NCBI RefSeq assembly: GCF_000430645.1
Contig: NZ_AUMK01000003.1
Span: forward strand, 248,001-312,000
DNA length: 64,000 nucleotides
Source of the DNA: Aquimarina latercula DSM 2041
GTDB lineage: Bacteria > Bacteroidota > Bacteroidia > Flavobacteriales > Flavobacteriaceae
Reading direction: 5' to 3'
Shown here: one piece after another, positions 62,945 through 64,000 of the stretch
Layout of the letters: every line of letters begins with the position of its first letter
Position numbering within the stretch: the stretch's first letter is position 1
Program-made: the position numbers and the translations under genes
Notes under the pieces: generated by a model
What the model saw: only the letters and a program-made list of their open reading frames with translations
Told to the model about the DNA's origin: nothing
Databases searched by the model: none

Positions 62945-64000
62945 TTATTTTTTCGCCTCTAGTAATACAATTTCATAATCAGATTTTATGGTAACATTTC
63001 CATCTTTTACAGTAGCTTCTATTCCTGAATACGTATCCGTTAAAGCTGTACCATCTTTAAAAATTGAATTAACTTTTATTGTTTTTGTTCCTTTTCGTTG
63101 ATTTAATCCTATTACAACTCCATCAACGTTGCCATCTTTAGTATATTTTCTCGAAAAAACATAAGGCGTTTCTTGTATCATTTTATGTTTTCCTGCACCA
63201 ATAGACGGATGATCTTTTCTGAACTTACCAAGTTTTTGCCAGTGTAGTAATAATGATTTTGTTTCTTCTTTTTCCAAATCTTCCCAATTCATATTTGATC
63301 TTAAAGTAGCATCACCCTCGGTTCCTTCTATGATTAAAGATCTACCAGTTTCATCACCGTAGTAAACTTGAGAGATTCCTGGAGTTAATAATAACTTAGT
63401 AGCAGATTCAAAAGTTTTCTTTCTTTCTTTATCAAATGGGTCTCCGTCATCGTGAGAACTGATATAGTTCATAACACTTTTTCCTATAAGACCTGTTTGT
63501 AGTGCAGTACTATATTTACTATACAGTTTCTCATAATTTAGTCGTTTAGCATCGTATTTAAATTGAAAATTGATAAGATTATCAAACCCATTTGCAAAAT
63601 AATCTACTTTACGATCTCCGAAATCATAAAATCGTTTTCCATCGATACCATACCCATATAATTCTCCTAAAACATAAAATTCATTATTGTCAAGTACTTT
63701 ACCAGGATGATTTTTCTTCCATTCTGCAAATGCTATTTTGGCTTGTTCTGCTAGTACTCCCCAAACACCTTCTTCTACATGTTTAACTGTATCTACGCGA
63801 TATCCGTCAATTCCAAGTTCCCTAACATAATCAGTTAACCATTTAATGATATAGTTTTTGGGAGATTTTTTTAAACCAGTTTTTGCAAAAAAGATTTCTA
63901 ATTCATCCATTTCTGCTTCTAATCTTCCTTCTTCTTTCCATTTGTTAATTAACGCTTCGGGTAGTTTTACCTCATCATTATTTTCGGTTTTTACATCAGG
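62945..64000 (-). CDS. GH13 alpha-amylase family enzyme (N-terminus beyond window edge)
   Basis: The frame is open to the last base of the window, so the 5' end lies outside; the ATG at 63910 is internal. The visible 351 residues hold the TIM-barrel second half: GIDGYRVDTVKHVEEGVW with the nucleophile aspartate, FYVLGELYGYG with the acid/base glutamate, and MNYISSHDDGDPF with the third catalytic aspartate. A C-terminal beta domain follows (VVIGLNQRKGTKTIKVNS). It degrades alpha-glucans such as starch or glycogen; signal and start cannot be seen here. Confidence 0.93.
   Translation of the reverse strand, partial: PDVKTENNDEVKLPEALINKWKEEGRLEAEMDELEIFFAKTGLKKSPKNYIIKWLTDYVRELGIDGYRVDTVKHVEEGVWGVLAEQAKIAFAEWKKNHPGKVLDNNEFYVLGELYGYGIDGKRFYDFGDRKVDYFANGFDNLINFQFKYDAKRLNYEKLYSKYSTALQTGLIGKSVMNYISSHDDGDPFDKERKKTFESATKLLLTPGISQVYYGDETGRSLIIEGTEGDATLRSNMNWEDLEKEETKSLLLHWQKLGKFRKDHPSIGAGKHKMIQETPYVFSRKYTKDGNVDGVVIGLNQRKGTKTIKVNSIFKDGTALTDTYSGIEATVKDGNVTIKSDYEIVLLEAKK

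Noticed and set aside
1..64000. CRISPR arrays, rRNA, tRNA, insertion sequences
   Set aside because: Scanning both strands by eye found no regularly spaced repeats, no GC-rich cloverleaf or rRNA segments, and no transposase-like frame.

Overview
The window looks like ordinary chromosome from a marine-type Flavobacteriaceae (Bacteroidota); an Aquimarina-like relative is my inference, not a test. Support: strongly AT-rich DNA; promoters of the TAnnTTTG type with weak Shine-Dalgarno signals; many lipoproteins; a PorQ component of the type IX secretion system (T9SS) plus two proteins with C-terminal T9SS sorting domains; and flavobacterial families such as DUF5916, LytTR two-component systems and double-glycine bacteriocin-like peptides. 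No rRNA, tRNA, CRISPR array, insertion sequence or prophage was seen. Both ends are cut: a C-terminal fragment at the left edge, an amylase lacking its N-terminus at the right edge.

Layout. 1-3 kb: lipoproteins (one DUF547) and an M28-family protein with altered catalytic residues. 3-8.4 kb: a threonine operon on the minus strand, thrA-thrB-rid-thrC, preceded by a promoter and an unannotated 37-codon leader peptide rich in Thr and Ile codons, and closed by a hairpin that overlaps the thrC 3' end. 8.4-16 kb: NAD(P)HX repair enzyme, a lipoprotein with RskA-like repeats, a coupled LRR-lipoprotein/beta-rich exported protein pair, xerD and three small outer-membrane barrels. 16-22.4 kb: aroQ, a Dph6-like ATPase, a degenerate M23-like protein, lpd, two msrB genes and a hydrolase. 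22.5-27.7 kb: an SF2 helicase, racemase/PhzF pair, an arsR-SDR cassette and an orphan MreB-like gene. 28-34.3 kb: porQ-cmk, a large T9SS metalloprotease and a BON-LysM protein. 34.4-42.1 kb: a TruA-like/MOSC/flavoprotein operon, recQ, and cysE-cysM. 42.4-50.7 kb: a Tat-type dienelactone hydrolase, DUF2461, gap, DUF5916, a LytTR two-component system and a divergent T9SS NHL protein. 50.8-64 kb: a tetR-SDR cassette, NlpC/P60 peptidase, thiolase, 7TM-HD phosphohydrolase, a bacteriocin-like precursor, DUF3817, MscS, a VTT protein, a GIN-domain protein, DoxX and an amylase.

How the genes work together. The thr genes form one attenuation-type unit that appears to sense Thr and Ile. The LytTR regulator and its kinase probably control the divergent NHL gene through four direct repeats spaced exactly 21 bp. 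Two regulator-first cassettes (arsR-SDR and tetR-SDR) each carry a copy of one operator-like motif before both genes. PorQ and the two T9SS cargos link to protein secretion, although most of that machinery lies elsewhere.

The least expected items are the thr leader, the phased LytTR sites, and the bacteriocin-like precursor. The precursor lies between an intact DUF3817 gene and what looks like a duplicated remnant of its 3' end. I found no large undescribed multi-gene system.
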